Shown here: positions 34,917 to 45,574 of the stretch, piece by piece
How the letters are laid out: every line of letters starts with the position of its first letter
How positions within the stretch are numbered: position 1 is the stretch's first letter
NCBI GenBank assembly: GCA_018806915.1
Contig: JAGKQI010000095.1
Location: 310,001-374,000, forward strand
DNA from: Phytophthora colocasiae
Lineage: Eukaryota; Oomycota; Peronosporomycetes; Peronosporales; Peronosporaceae
Direction of reading: 5' to 3'
DNA: 64,000 nucleotides
Notes under the pieces: model-generated
Told to the model about the DNA's origin: nothing
The model's input: the letters and a program-made list of their open reading frames with translations, nothing else
Database searches by the model: none
Program-made: the position numbers and the translations under genes

Positions 34917-35960
34917 CTACAACGTCACACCCGGCACAGACGCACCTGGTTGAGGGAATGTCTGGCCTACGGGGCTGGTCGCGACCTGTGGAGAGTGCGG
35001 CCCAGGACCACGGGACTGCTCCAGCTCCACCTGCTGCTGCAGCGTGAAGCGTGGCTCAGCCAGAATGGGCAATGAGTCCTGGCGGTTGCGCGTCTGCGGG
35101 GGTCCGCCAGTCACCGAGTCACTGCGCATCTTGGACGACACAGGGGGGAGAGCAGCTGGAGCCGCCGTCACGGCCGATTCCTTGCGCATGGCCATGACAA
35201 CCTCCTTCTGAGCGCGCTCCTCCGCAGTCACACCTCCTGCCATGCCGTTGTTACCACCCGTTCCGGCGGCGTTCGCGTAGTTGTTCGTGTTCGAGCGAGG
35301 GGCCTCGAAGAAGATGTCGCTCTGGCGATCCAAGTCCTCCTGGTCATCGCGCTTGCGTGTGCGCACGTAGAAGGTGATGACAAGCAGTGCCAACACGACC
35401 ACTGCGGCCACAACAACGGGAACAATCCAGCTCGACGTGGACGAAGAGCTCGAGCTGCCCGTGGCGGCGCTCATGGATCCTCCCGAGCTGCTAGGGGCCA
35501 CTGTACCATAAATTGACGTTGTTGAAGACGAATCCAAAGCTGAAGAAGTCGTCGTGTCCGTCGAGCCAGACGTCGTAGCAGCCACAGTGGCAGTCGGTGC
35601 CTCAGTCGCCGCAGTCGGCGCCGTAGTCGTAGGCGTTGGGGCCGTAGTCGTCGGCGTCGGAGCAGTTGTCGTTGGTGTCGGGGCCTCCGTCGTGGCTGTC
35701 GGCGTTGCGGTAGTCGTAGTCGGCGTCTTGGTGGTCGTCGATGGGGTCTTCGTGGTGGTCGCTGGCGTGGCTGTGGTGGTCGCTGGCGCAGTCGTCGCCG
35801 TGGTCGTCGTTTCAGTGTCCGACGACGAGTCCGTCGCGTCCGAAGACGTGTCTGTCGTCGGTGTCGTGCCTCCTGTGGTTGAGTTGGTGGTCTGCGCTGT
35901 GACGAGTGCCATGGCGCACAGCGCTAGCAGCAGCAGCGCGCATAATCTCCTGGCGCCCAT
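34917..35960 (-). CDS. Mucin-like type I membrane protein
   Basis: 347 residues. N-terminal signal peptide (residues 1-22, MGARRLCALLLLALCAMALV). Residues 24-165 are dominated by Thr, Pro, Ala and Ser, with repeats such as TTKTPT and PTPTTTA, typical of heavily O-glycosylated stalks. A hydrophobic segment at 178-199 (VPVVVAAVVVLALLVITFYV) is followed by RTRKR, so the tail of about 145 residues is cytosolic. The tail is rich in Ser, Gln and Pro and may carry phosphorylation sites. Single exon, no recognised enzymatic domain. It likely sits in the plasma membrane, contributing to cell surface or wall contact; this role is inference from composition. A Val-rich frame on the other strand (35554-36015) is the complement of the Thr repeats. 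Confidence 0.85.
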   Translation of the reverse strand: MGARRLCALLLLALCAMALVTAQTTNSTTGGTTPTTDTSSDATDSSSDTETTTTATTAPATTTATPATTTKTPSTTTKTPTTTTATPTATTEAPTPTTTAPTPTTTAPTPTTTAPTAATEAPTATVAATTSGSTDTTTSSALDSSSTTSIYGTVAPSSSGGSMSAATGSSSSSSTSSWIVPVVVAAVVVLALLVITFYVRTRKRDDQEDLDRQSDIFFEAPRSNTNNYANAAGTGGNNGMAGGVTAEERAQKEVVMAMRKESAVTAAPAALPPVSSKMRSDSVTGGPPQTRNRQDSLPILAEPRFTLQQQVELEQSRGPGPHSPQVATSPVGQTFPQPGASVPGVTL

Positions 35961-37168
35961 TTTCCCTGTGTCTGTCTACCTGTGTCTACAGTGTCTAACC
36001 TCCCGATCCTTCTAGGCCAAATGGACTGGTTAATACTCCGCGTGAACGGAGTTGAGTTGCTTGTGAGGCGAAGTCGATGCCGACGCCTTCCTTGGCCAGT
36101 GCGAAAGTCCTGCGCAATGAACGGAGGAGGGAGGGGCTCAAGCAAGAGAGTCGGTCAGTAAAAGCCTGGGAGCCCGATCCCCCTCCAAGAGAAGGCGCAA
36201 CCCGACAACTCGAAGACCAGATGGCACAGGCGATCGGCACATGAAATGATACCCACTTTTTAGAACAATTGCAGTGCACTGCACTACAATTACATGTACT
36301 GTAATACAGTACAGTACGTACATGTACATGTGCATACCGGTCGGTCCCCGGCGCAACCAAGTGCAGCCCGCCATTATGGTCTCAGTTTTAACTACACAGC
36401 CTGTACGAGTACTGCATCGTTGCTTTTGTAATCGAAAAGCTGTACGATCCAATCGCGCAGGAGTCCAACGACCTTTGCGTATCGTAAACGTAGACCTGTC
36501 TTAAGTCAAGACTCTTGACCGCCAACGCCAAGTACAAATCTCTTCATTGAGGCTCCTCGCTGTTACTGACAGTAACTTCCTGTACGAAGGCAGAGTGTGC
36601 AACGAGCATGGCAGGGCACTGTAGCGGCATGGCCGTGTGGCAGCTCAACGTGAAGTACATGTAGCGCACCGAGACTCCACCAATTTTGGTGAGCTCAATC
36701 ACAGTCACATGTCTCCATCGTATGCTCATTTTCGCAAGACATGTGCCTTGAACTCCAGCAAGCCTTCCACTGCATCTAACACTTCACTGTACATGTACTT
36801 GGTCCCTGAACTGTTGTTGTGCAGAGCGAAAACCATCGACGCCGTGCGGGTCCAGCAACTTCAGTTCTACACTTCGAAGTAACAATGTTGCACCCTTCGT
36901 GTTGCATGGTATTCACTCGTTGCGTCATATATCTACATGTTGTCTGTTAAGCAGAAGTAATGAGTGAGAAACACCTTCGTGGCGAGGAGGTTTTAACTAA
37001 AGCTTTATCTGTTAAAAAAAGGAGTGGTAAGAAACGGCTCCGTAAATGCCGTCTGCCAACGAATTTACCGGCGAAGCCTTCGTCGCGGAGACCTGTCCAC
37101 CTTCTGGTGGATGTTACAGGCCCAAGAGTACCTTCTAACTATAAGACAGGTAGACTCCTAAGGCGTAA
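35961..37168. other. Intergenic region upstream of mucin-like gene
   Basis: About 1.2 kb without a supported gene; small frames have no protein-like content. It is rich in the palindrome ACATGT within TACATGTA-like contexts (about 36289, 36320, 36656, 36793). It contains the promoters of the mucin-like gene (minus) and possibly of the small gene at 37169 (plus). Confidence 0.45.
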
Positions 37169-37934
37169 ATGCCGTCTGCTAGCGCACGTCCTCGGCCTAG
37201 CAATGGCCACTCAACAGTCCCTCGAGCATTCGTGGAATTCCACCCTTCGATGTCACTGGAGAATGCGCCAACGCTGGCCGATTGTCTTGCTGTATCATCA
37301 GACGCAGCCCCGACTTTAAGTGCGCAATCTTCCCACATGTCGAATGCCGAAGACACAACACTAGACAGTGTTCTAGTTGATCGGCTTCACGTGTGGACAA
37401 AGGTAGCAGAGGTAGGATGACAGTATTTATGAGGGGATAATATAGCACCATCGCTCTCACCCTCGAATGAATATGCAGGTGATCGAGAAACTGGGTCCCG
37501 CCGAGGCCTACCAAGGCGATGTCCATGCTCTACAAAAGCTACTGCAACTTCACCTCCTGTGCAATATCCTTTCCACTTTTGATGATTGTTCACTCCATGA
37601 CAATACTCCTCTATAGAGGTTAGTTTCTGTAACCAAACTTACAGCAGCGCGAGACGCACCTTCGCACTCTTCAACTTACTTTAATGCAGGAAGGAAGACG
37701 CTCCACCGCCACCGAGACGTACGTTTTGTTTTGATAACTTCAACCTGGGCGACACCTAATGATTTGTCAACCTGATAACGGGGTGCATAAAGCGACGACA
37801 CAAAAGACACAGACGCTGCTGACGACGTCCCGGACATGAATGAAGTCGAGTGGAATGAAGAGCAACAGCGGAGCATTGAGATTGCCGACTATGATGCCAT
37901 GGATTTAATCGAGCTGTCAGAACAATTTCCGTAA
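37169..37934 (+). CDS. Small spliced hypothetical protein (model uncertain)
   Basis: Proposed exons: 37169-37396 (MPSASARPRPSNGH), 37470 to about 37558, 37690-37718 and about 37813-37934. Intron 1 is 73 bp (gtagca...tatgcag). The third exon reads KEDAPPPPR and the last ends ADYDAMDLIELSEQFP, TAA at 37932. The frame can be kept through all exons if the second ends at CTCCT|GTGCAA; if instead the stronger-looking donor at 37618 is used, a TAG at 37613 stops the protein after DNTPL. The product would be about 150 residues: a Ser/Pro-rich start, a Leu-rich helix (DVHALQKLLQLHL) and an acidic end. No family recognised. It ends 11 bp from the convergent U2SURP stop. Splicing was judged by eye only. 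Confidence 0.4.
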
Positions 37935-37945
37935 TGATAAGCAGA

Positions 37946-40891
37946 TTAGATAGGCTCCCCGTCAAGATCTTCCTCATCCATTGGGGCACCATCCAGATCC
38001 TCACCATCGAGTGGCTCTCCATCTAGCTCGTCTTCAGCTGCGTCTCCATTTACATGTAGAGATTCTCCATGTAGGGTTTCACTGTCATCCATCGGCTCAC
38101 CATTAACATCGTCGGGTTCTTCTTCAATCACCTCACCATCGATTGAGTCGCCATCCAAATCCTCATCAAGTGCTTTGCCATCTAAATCTTCAGTTTCTGC
38201 AATGCTGCTGAGGTTGTCCTTCGTTTCATGGGGTGCGACAGCGTCCGTGGTAGTCCTCAGGGTTGCGTTGCTATCTGGCTGGACACTAGGCATTCTCGCA
38301 GCCACCGCTCGTCCTGGAGGTGCTGTAGTCGGGGAGGTGAAATCCTTAAGCCATTGAAGCCGTGCTACCAATCTTTTAGCGTCCCCAGTGGCCATAATTC
38401 CTGATTGTCGGCATGTCTTCCGTAGCCGCTCTAGATCTGCTTCTCCGATCTCATCGATGTTAAGACTGTGCGTGCTGATGTAATCCTCTTCCTCCACTTT
38501 TCGCAGGAATGTAGCGTGAAAGCCCACGAGTACTGCTGGGGGGAAAAGACTCCAGTTTTCCCAGGCAGTCAACACATTTATCACCTTTTCTTTCATCGCA
38601 TTTGCAGACATCCGGCCAACAATATTTTTGTGCGCAGTACGCAGAGTATCCATGATTTCTGGTAGGCGTTCTTGAAATGTCGTGCGAAAGAGAGATGCGT
38701 TCTTCACAGCAGCCGAACTGTTATGCAGTATGTCGGACGTCACGTACAGCAGTCCAATTAGCGTCACTCCAGACGCAATTGAGCTATTGAACGACTCAAA
38801 GATGATGTTGACCAGATCCACTGCCGCTTCAGAGTTGTCCAGGGCGAAACCCATCGTCTTCTTCACCGATTCGCGCTCCAGGGTCAGTTCCTCCAGCAAT
38901 TCCTTAAAACTGTTGTAGTCCTCACTTGTCAATCGATTGCGCTCTCGTCCTCGCTCCATCTCTCGTGCCCGTGCAATTTGTTGCCCTGTCAGCATCTTTT
39001 CATCCTTTTCCAGGTATCCTCGTCTGTACCCAGTCTGATTAGCACACGTGTCATTTCGCCTTCGCTCATTACGTGTGTCATTGTATCGCCGGTCATCTCT
39101 ACGAGAACGGGAACCTGAACGAGATCGACGTGTATACTTCTGCGAGTTTGAGTCATCAGACGACCATGAAGGGCTCCGACCGCGGCTTCGACTTCTACTA
39201 CGGCGTCTCCCACTTCGCCTGTCGCTCCTCTGGTCACTGGAACTGGCTGAACTGCTCCTGGAACGACGTCTGCAACTCCTACTTCGTCGACGGGATCTCC
39301 TCGGGTTTGAGCTAGAGCTTCGCGATCTGCTCCGACTGTAGCTTCGGCTTTTACTATGGTAGCTAGATCGCTGAGTAGATTGGGAAGAGGTTCCCAGATT
39401 CCTGTTGTCAGGTGATCGGGCCGGCATCTTGGGCGGTATCCACACAGGGCCATCTTGCGTCATCTGAAATGGCTCAACTCGCCATGAGTGTTCGTCATCT
39501 CCCATCGTGAAAGCGTAAACTCTCCACCGATAATACAGCGCTTCAACAGATTGAGGCTCAAACAAGAATCTGTAGACCGTGTTGTTTGCTTCACGCATCC
39601 GCACAGCGTTTTCGAACTGAAGACCATCAGCTGCCACATAGCGAGCAAGGTGATCTACACGTCGTCTCACTTCTTGAGCGGTAGGAATTTCAACGACAAT
39701 TGTTTGTTTTCCGGTAACAGAAGTGTTGGGGTAGGATCCCACAAGTGCAGTAGTACCCGGTGGTGTCGTCGTTACCGATGCAAGAGGCATCCCCGGAGTA
39801 ATCCCTCGAGGTTGAATCTTAACAGCTTTACCCCATCCAACAATTATTGGCTGCCCTTCCACCTGTAGCGATGGAACATGAACGTGTTAATGATAGCATT
39901 GACACAGACTACAAAACATAACGCAAACACACCTCCTTGTTGTCCAAATTGACACGAGCGTCATCGGCATCGCGTCGCTCATAGAAGCTAACAAATCCGC
40001 AGTTGCGTCGCCGCGCTCGTTCTTCTTCTGACCGAGGCCACATGATCTTCACTGAGTAAACCTCGCCATACCGTCCAAATTCCGCCTGCAAAAAGTCACT
40101 CATCAGCAACTCGTTTCATAACACACCATTATATCTTCTTCTCCCAAAAAATGCACCTTCAAAGCTTCCTCCGTTACTGTCGGTGCCAGGTTTCCCACGT
40201 ACAAATTCGTCGTCTCCGGGTCTCCATTGTCAAAAGACCCTTTCGCCATACCAACAGCTTCCATAGACACAGGTGCAGGCCCTCTCTCCTTCATTTCCTC
40301 TAGGAACTCGTCAATTGCTCGCCTCTTCTTCGGTCTCTGCACCATTTGCACGTGCTTTCTGCTCTGCTTCTGCTGCCTGGTATCCGTCTGTTTCATCTCC
40401 TGCAACATCTTGTCCATTTCCAACGTTTTTCTCCCCGAAGCAGCAGAAGAAAAGGCCCTCGGTTCCGTTCCCTGAAGCTGATACACATCTCCACTTTGTT
40501 CCGCTGACTGGCTGCTGCTGTGTGCGCCTGCTCTCACAAAAGCTTTGCCTTTAGTCTCCTCCTCATTGTCAAAAGATGCCACGAACGTCGCGTAGATATT
40601 GGCCGCTTCTTCGTCTGCTTTTCTCTTCTTTGCCTCGCGATCTTCTCGCTCCTGAAGTTACTTCTGTTGTCAGTCAATTTAAAGCTTAGGAATTAGCTCT
40701 CCTGTGTCTCAAACCTTCTGGAACTTGGTTTTTTTCTGTTGACCCAATACAAAACGCGCCAACTTGTCATCTGTGAGCGCCGTCAGCGAACTTGGCTGCA
40801 TCTCCGTCTTCTCCATACCCCACGGCAGCTGCGGCGCAGCAGGAGCGTCCGCAGACGGCGCCTCCCAGCGACTCGAACGATTCCGTCCCAT
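37946..40891 (-). CDS. U2SURP: U2 snRNP-associated SURP domain protein (SR140), four exons
   Basis: Exons on the minus strand: 40715-40891, 40157-40651, 39933-40085, 37946-39862. All junctions keep the frame (59 + 165 + 51 + 638 codons, about 913 residues). Family marks: IYATFVASFDNEE and GKAFVRAG near the start; an RRM (NLYVGNLAP, EFGRYGEVYSVKIMWPR, RRNCGFVSFYERRDA) at about 205-290; a SURP module (VDHLARYVAADGLQFENAV, FRFLFE-like) at about 341-390; a CID-type helical domain at about 587-725; and acidic LDGEPLDGEDLDG repeats at the end, as in the animal protein. It acts in the nucleus with the U2 snRNP in branch-site recognition. An RS-rich stretch of about 110 residues lies between SURP and CID. 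It starts 150 bp from the divergent PSMB3 gene. Confidence 0.93.
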
Positions 40892-41041
40892 TTTGATGGA
40901 TTCAAAATGGTATTGTTCCAAATAAGAGCGCCCTATTGGTGCAACCTCAGAAATGTTGTTCCAGTGTTCGTGCAACATTCTTTAAGATCCACACTTCCCC
41001 CCTTTGAAAGAAATCTTACACAGGAAGTTCTCCAAGACAAA
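40892..41041. promoter_or_regulatory. Short divergent promoter region U2SURP / PSMB3
   Basis: Only 150 bp separate the two start codons, so both 5' untranslated regions and promoters must share it. It contains ctattggtgc (an inverted CCAAT) near its middle and a pyrimidine stretch cttccccccttt just before the PSMB3 start. No TATA box seen. Functional assignment is inference from position. Confidence 0.5.
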
Positions 41042-41841
41042 ATGGTACGTGGCTCTTTGTGAATTCCTCAAGCAGTAAACCTCCGTATTCTTTACAGTCT
41101 GCATGGATAATTCATTCACTTACCCGTATCGCATGTTTTGGATTGCCTGTACCAGTCCATCTTATCGTACAACGGAGCGGCGATCATCGCCATGGCTGGC
41201 AAAGATTGCGTCGGAATCGCTTGGTACCCACACTCTTTGTTCATCCATTCCCATTGCAAGCTCCAGTACTAATATCGTATTTATTGTGCACGTGCAGCGA
41301 TACCAGACTAGGCATGCAGGCGCAGACGGTGGCTATGGACTTCCAAAAGGTGTTCCGAGTGACCGATAAGGCGTTCCTGGGCCTGGCAGGCCTTGCCACC
41401 GACGTGCAATCCGTGTCCCAGCTGCTTAAGTTCAAGCTCAACATGTATAAGATGAATGAGGAGCGCGAGATCAAGCCCAAGACACTGAGTGCGTTGCTGT
41501 CCAACATGATGTACGAGAAGAGATTCGGCCCGTGGTTCGTTGAGCCTGTGATTGCCGGTCTGACAGACGACAACAAGCCCTTCCTGTCCAGCATGGACTG
41601 CTTGGGCTGTGAAATGATGACCACGGACTTTGTGGTGGCTGGTACGATGGAGGAGGCGCTCTACGGCATGTGTGAGTCCATGTACAAGCCCGATATGGAG
41701 GAGGAGGATCTGTTCGAGACGCTCTCACAGTGTTTGCTGTCTGCTTGCAACCGTGATGCACTCTCTGGTTGGGGCGCGGTCGTGCACATTATCACACCTA
41801 AGGGAATCACGTCGAAGAAGCTGCAGTCGCGCCAGGATTAG
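41042..41841 (+). CDS. PSMB3: Proteasome subunit beta type-3, three coding exons
   Basis: Exons: 41042-41044 (only the ATG), 41157-41223, 41297-41841. The introns (112 and 73 bp) start GTACGT and GTACCC and end CAG. The spliced product is 204 residues, the family's usual length, starting MSILSYNGAAIIAM. Family marks: NGAAIIAMAGKDCVGIA, GLAGLATDVQSV, YEKRFGPWFVEPVIAGL, DCLGCEM and DFVVAGT. Like other beta-3 subunits it lacks the catalytic N-terminal Thr and has a structural role in the 20S core particle. The first exon is chosen because only it supplies a start in phase directly before SILSYNG. Confidence 0.95.
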
Positions 41842-42236
41842 GCGTCGTATCTCAAGGTCAATGGTTCTGCCTTGGTTTTGGACGCCGTGCAGGCGTGTCT
41901 TGAAAGATGAAAGTGTGTCTGACCACTTTACCTCAGAGAAAACGCTAGCATTAAAGCGGCCAGCATGAATAAAGGAACTTGCACCTTGTTGGAAGGTTTT
42001 TTGACGGTTTTGCTTGCATGCATTGTTGCTGCTCCCAATCGAAAGACTCCTCTATTGTTCAGTTGGATATGTAGTGTAATACTGGAGTCCCTATTTCCTA
42101 CAAGCAACAAAACACAATGCTGTCGGGTCATCATCATCAGCTTCACAACCCCACAATACCAACCACAGCTCCTTTCATCAAATAAGTAGAGCTCTGCATT
42201 CCTCTATCGTCTTCAATCTGTTAAGTTCGTTCCTGT
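41842..42236. other. Gap between PSMB3 and the BAR/SBF2-type gene
   Basis: About 400 bp with no supported gene. It must hold the PSMB3 3' end and the promoter of the next gene in the same direction. Confidence 0.45.
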
Positions 42237-45200
42237 ATGCGTCCGATTTCTACCCAAATACGGGAACTCCCGTCTCGCATTAAACGCCGACATCGTCGCC
42301 GAAGCAGCTCCGCGTCCGCGTCCGCGCTGGCCTCGTCCGACTCGGAGGCTTCGAGCGCTGGTGAGTCTTTGCCTCGCCGTCTGCTGCTGCCCACCGCTTC
42401 GCTATCGCTTCTGGCCCCGCGACGTTTGCGTCATCGGCGTCCACGTAGTCTCAGTCCGACTTCCGTGAGTTCCATCAGCTCCTTCGGCTTTAGCTTGACT
42501 ATGGCGACAACAATGGTCCCTTCTCCTCCGTATATGTTAGGAGTACGCCCTACTCCTGCGCATGGAGGCTCGGGTGCCCCCTCCTTTCGTCAAGTTCCGT
42601 TTGTACGCGCCAGTGAGCGAGTGGAGAGTGGCGTTAAAGTCCGCAAGCAGCTTCGCAAGTATCTCAAGGCAGCGTCGGCTACACAGCACATGGTGGCACA
42701 GACGCACTTAAGTGACGCTTGTCTCCCTGCTCTACAACCACAGGAGGTGGCGCAGTCCTGTTTCCAGGACTTTTTCACGCAGATGCGAACGTACAACCAA
42801 GTGCTGGGCAACAAGCACTTGGCAGCGAGTAAAGCGTACATGGATATGACCAAACCGCTGGAAAACTCGGGCAAGTCGAAACGATGGGCGAGAGATGTTT
42901 ACAATTTAGTGCAGCGGTGTGTTGCCGACGTGCAGATGGCTGAGAAGAAGATGGATAAGGCCAGACAGCGCGTTACTCGTGCTGCTGACGAACTTACGCA
43001 CTGGAAAACAGTGTTAGCTGCCAATGAAGCGACGTATCAAGTCCAGCCAAACAACCCAGAGGTAAAGAGAGCCTTCCAGACAGCCCAATATCGGTTTTCC
43101 AATGCATTTGGAGAGGATGAAGCTGCTGGAACGGAGTACGATGATGCCAGGACGATGCTGATCAGTGCGATTGCAAGGCGAGATGAAGTTGTGGAAGAGG
43201 CTTCAGAGCTTTCTCAAAGTGTGGAAGAAGATCGATTGGATACGTTGTTAATTGTCATCGGGCAGTTTGTGGAGACGAAAGTGGCAATTTTACAGGCTGA
43301 GATCGAGGCAATGGCGGATTTACAGCGAACTCTAAAGGCTATGGACCGTGATTCAGTCGTGCAGCAATACATTGTGGATTGTATGGCCCCAGAGCTGACC
43401 CACCGACATGCTAAGGCCTTGAGTTTGATGGAATGGCATCGCGTATCATGGCGCTACGAGCAGCAATCACGACAATCAGCTGAACCTGACAGCTACTTAG
43501 CCTTATCTTCCGCTGAAGATATTATCAAGCTGAAGGCCTTGGGTGTTTCCGAAAAAGACGTGGAGGTTATCAAAGATTTTGTATCGAGTTGCTTCGTGGA
43601 GCCCGAAGCAGCGCTTCTTCCGTCGGCTGCATTTACCTCATCTGGATCGAAACACCGCGGCAAATTCACAGACACCTCCGTTCCTTCTTCTCAGTCAATG
43701 TATCGCCTAGCAGTCGTACGACGTATCGTACTCGATTGCCTCACACATCAGCGAACTCATGATCGCGAACTGACTCGTGAAGGGTTTGCAAGACTCGCGA
43801 CTGCTCTGCGTTTACTGCTTGATGCTTGTCTTGCTCAAAATGACACACGTTCTACGAAGAACCTAATGAATATGTTGCAGACGTTCTACCGCAAAACCAG
43901 TAAGGATGGGCAAGAATATCTTCACGAAGCTTTAAAAGATCATGCAGCATGGCGAGTGGCTGCCTTCTGGGGGGATGCTTTACTGGAGAGTGTAGCGGAG
44001 GAGTTCAGTAAGACGTCGATGGACACGCCATGGTATTTCTTACCGGACCCTGAGCGTGCACAAAAGGTGTTGGAGGTGCACAATCTCGTCTACGGCCAAG
44101 CATCAGCGTTTCTGTATCATCTCTCCAGCTTTGGCTTTACTCGACGACAGCTTCTTCAGTACGCTCGCAATGTGAGCTTTGCCTATGAGTTGGGTGAGGA
44201 GCAGCGCATTAGCTTGCTTTCATCTGTTCAAGGAATGCCGTTGGACCGCTCACAAGAGGACGAGTATGAGGAGAAGCGCGAAGAACCTATGGGGATGGAA
44301 GAAGACGATCGGTTTCGCGCTTCTGAACATGATAGTGAGCTGTCTGATCGTGGAAGTAGTAGAGTTCCTGCTACCCGAACTGCCGATGTGCAGTTTACAT
44401 CGTTCACGTTACCGGACTGGTCGTCGTTCTCAAGTGGCGGGGGTAGAAGCGGAGCAGTCGATAGCAGTGTGTCGAAGTTTGGGCGTGGACGTGGGGAATC
44501 GAGCGCCTCCAACGCAACAACTGTAATTGAAGGCTCAACCACAGCGTCTTACGTCGGCAGTGTGCGCGATTTCGAGGAGATGAAGGTCATCGCTTCCACT
44601 GTGGTGGGTGAAAATGGGGACGAGTCCTGGGAAAACCTTTTCGGAACATCGACCGCATCCAGTACTTCTGCTGGAGACGAAATGCCCTCAATACTGGGAA
44701 TTGACGATGAGTCATCGGAATCCGGCGATAAGCACAAGGATAAGGACAGGTTGATGAAGCGCCGCAAGAACTCGCGCAAGTTCAACGACCAATTACGCCT
44801 GGCACGTAGCATGCCGCTAAGCCTCCGGATCCACGAGGAGGAAGAAACAACTGAAACGACGACAGTACCACCGAAGTTTGAGCAGAAGCAACCACCACTA
44901 CCACCAGGGCCACCACCTCCGTCATCAGTCCCGACTCTTCTGCGACCCCGTTCAACTGATAATGTCTTCATTGCTGCTTACGAGGAGGCCAGTGACCTCC
45001 CTCCCACGCGCAAAAGTGCGTACCATACGCCTCATAGCATTGCAACGGATGGAAACGGAAGTGCGAAGCTGGAGAGGAGGAGGCACCGGAAATTACACAA
45101 AGCGCGTTCTGTTGCCAGCATCGACACGTCCGTGCTTCGAGCCGAGACCGAACAGGTTTTCAATAGCAGTCGCTCTTCGGCCACTCCAGCCACTGGAATG

Positions 45201-45422
45201 GAGCAGATCAAGACTATTGCTGCTCGGATGAAGCAGAGACGTAAGGAAAACTCCAACGGGAAGATCGAATTCGTAGCCCTCACACGCACGCAAAGTGATG
45301 CAACGGGGTCCACGTCTCCGTCTCCTGATGCGCCACCGGAGCCACCTGTCCCTAAGAAGAAGAAGGAAACGACGACGCTGTCAGGGGTGGCAGCTCTCCG
45401 CGCTCGCTTCGAAAACAAGTGA
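42237..45422 (+). CDS. BAR-like / SBF2-type domain protein
   Basis: Single exon of 1061 residues if the first ATG is used; an inner Met at residue 89 (MATTMVPSPPYML) is an alternative, since the preceding part is Arg/Ser-rich and low in complexity. Residues about 130-400 are a long helical region (ARDVYNLVQRCVADVQMAE, KARQRVTRAADEL) resembling a BAR or F-BAR fold. Residues about 488-665 resemble the SBF2/KIAA0513-type helical domain (VVRRIVLDCLTHQRTHDRE, NMLQTFYRKTSKDG, WRVAAFWGDAL). A Pro tract (PPLPPGPPPPSSVP, about 885) and a basic C-terminus (MKQRRKEN) follow. A role at membranes, for example endocytosis or cytoskeletal linkage, is inferred from these features. The BAR assignment rests on helix pattern and is less sure than the SBF2 similarity. 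Confidence 0.75.
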   Translation: MRPISTQIRELPSRIKRRHRRRSSSASASALASSDSEASSAGESLPRRLLLPTASLSLLAPRRLRHRRPRSLSPTSVSSISSFGFSLTMATTMVPSPPYMLGVRPTPAHGGSGAPSFRQVPFVRASERVESGVKVRKQLRKYLKAASATQHMVAQTHLSDACLPALQPQEVAQSCFQDFFTQMRTYNQVLGNKHLAASKAYMDMTKPLENSGKSKRWARDVYNLVQRCVADVQMAEKKMDKARQRVTRAADELTHWKTVLAANEATYQVQPNNPEVKRAFQTAQYRFSNAFGEDEAAGTEYDDARTMLISAIARRDEVVEEASELSQSVEEDRLDTLLIVIGQFVETKVAILQAEIEAMADLQRTLKAMDRDSVVQQYIVDCMAPELTHRHAKALSLMEWHRVSWRYEQQSRQSAEPDSYLALSSAEDIIKLKALGVSEKDVEVIKDFVSSCFVEPEAALLPSAAFTSSGSKHRGKFTDTSVPSSQSMYRLAVVRRIVLDCLTHQRTHDRELTREGFARLATALRLLLDACLAQNDTRSTKNLMNMLQTFYRKTSKDGQEYLHEALKDHAAWRVAAFWGDALLESVAEEFSKTSMDTPWYFLPDPERAQKVLEVHNLVYGQASAFLYHLSSFGFTRRQLLQYARNVSFAYELGEEQRISLLSSVQGMPLDRSQEDEYEEKREEPMGMEEDDRFRASEHDSELSDRGSSRVPATRTADVQFTSFTLPDWSSFSSGGGRSGAVDSSVSKFGRGRGESSASNATTVIEGSTTASYVGSVRDFEEMKVIASTVVGENGDESWENLFGTSTASSTSAGDEMPSILGIDDESSESGDKHKDKDRLMKRRKNSRKFNDQLRLARSMPLSLRIHEEEETTETTTVPPKFEQKQPPLPPGPPPPSSVPTLLRPRSTDNVFIAAYEEASDLPPTRKSAYHTPHSIATDGNGSAKLERRRHRKLHKARSVASIDTSVLRAETEQVFNSSRSSATPATGMEQIKTIAARMKQRRKENSNGKIEFVALTRTQSDATGSTSPSPDAPPEPPVPKKKKETTTLSGVAALRARFENK

Positions 45423-45574
45423 ATGGGACAGCTACAGTAGTAAATCCCCATGATCACCGCTAGATAATCAGAAACATTCATACACACTTAGACGGTCGGG
45501 GTCAGCAAGTGAAGAACAATTAGTGACTGCCATCTAGAAGCGTCTGCGCTCGTTCTTCTCTCTCTTGTCTGTGT

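Noticed and set aside
35554..36015. 153-codon Val-rich plus-strand protein
   Set aside because: It is the complement of the Thr-codon repeats of the mucin-like gene, which has a signal peptide and membrane helix in the other frame.
36960..37319. 119-codon plus-strand ORF as a separate gene
   Set aside because: Composition is basic and irregular, and it overlaps in another frame the better-supported spliced model starting at 37169.
39048..39341. Plus-strand frames with aromatic-rich or Arg/Leu-rich text
   Set aside because: Antisense shadows of the RS repeats of U2SURP.
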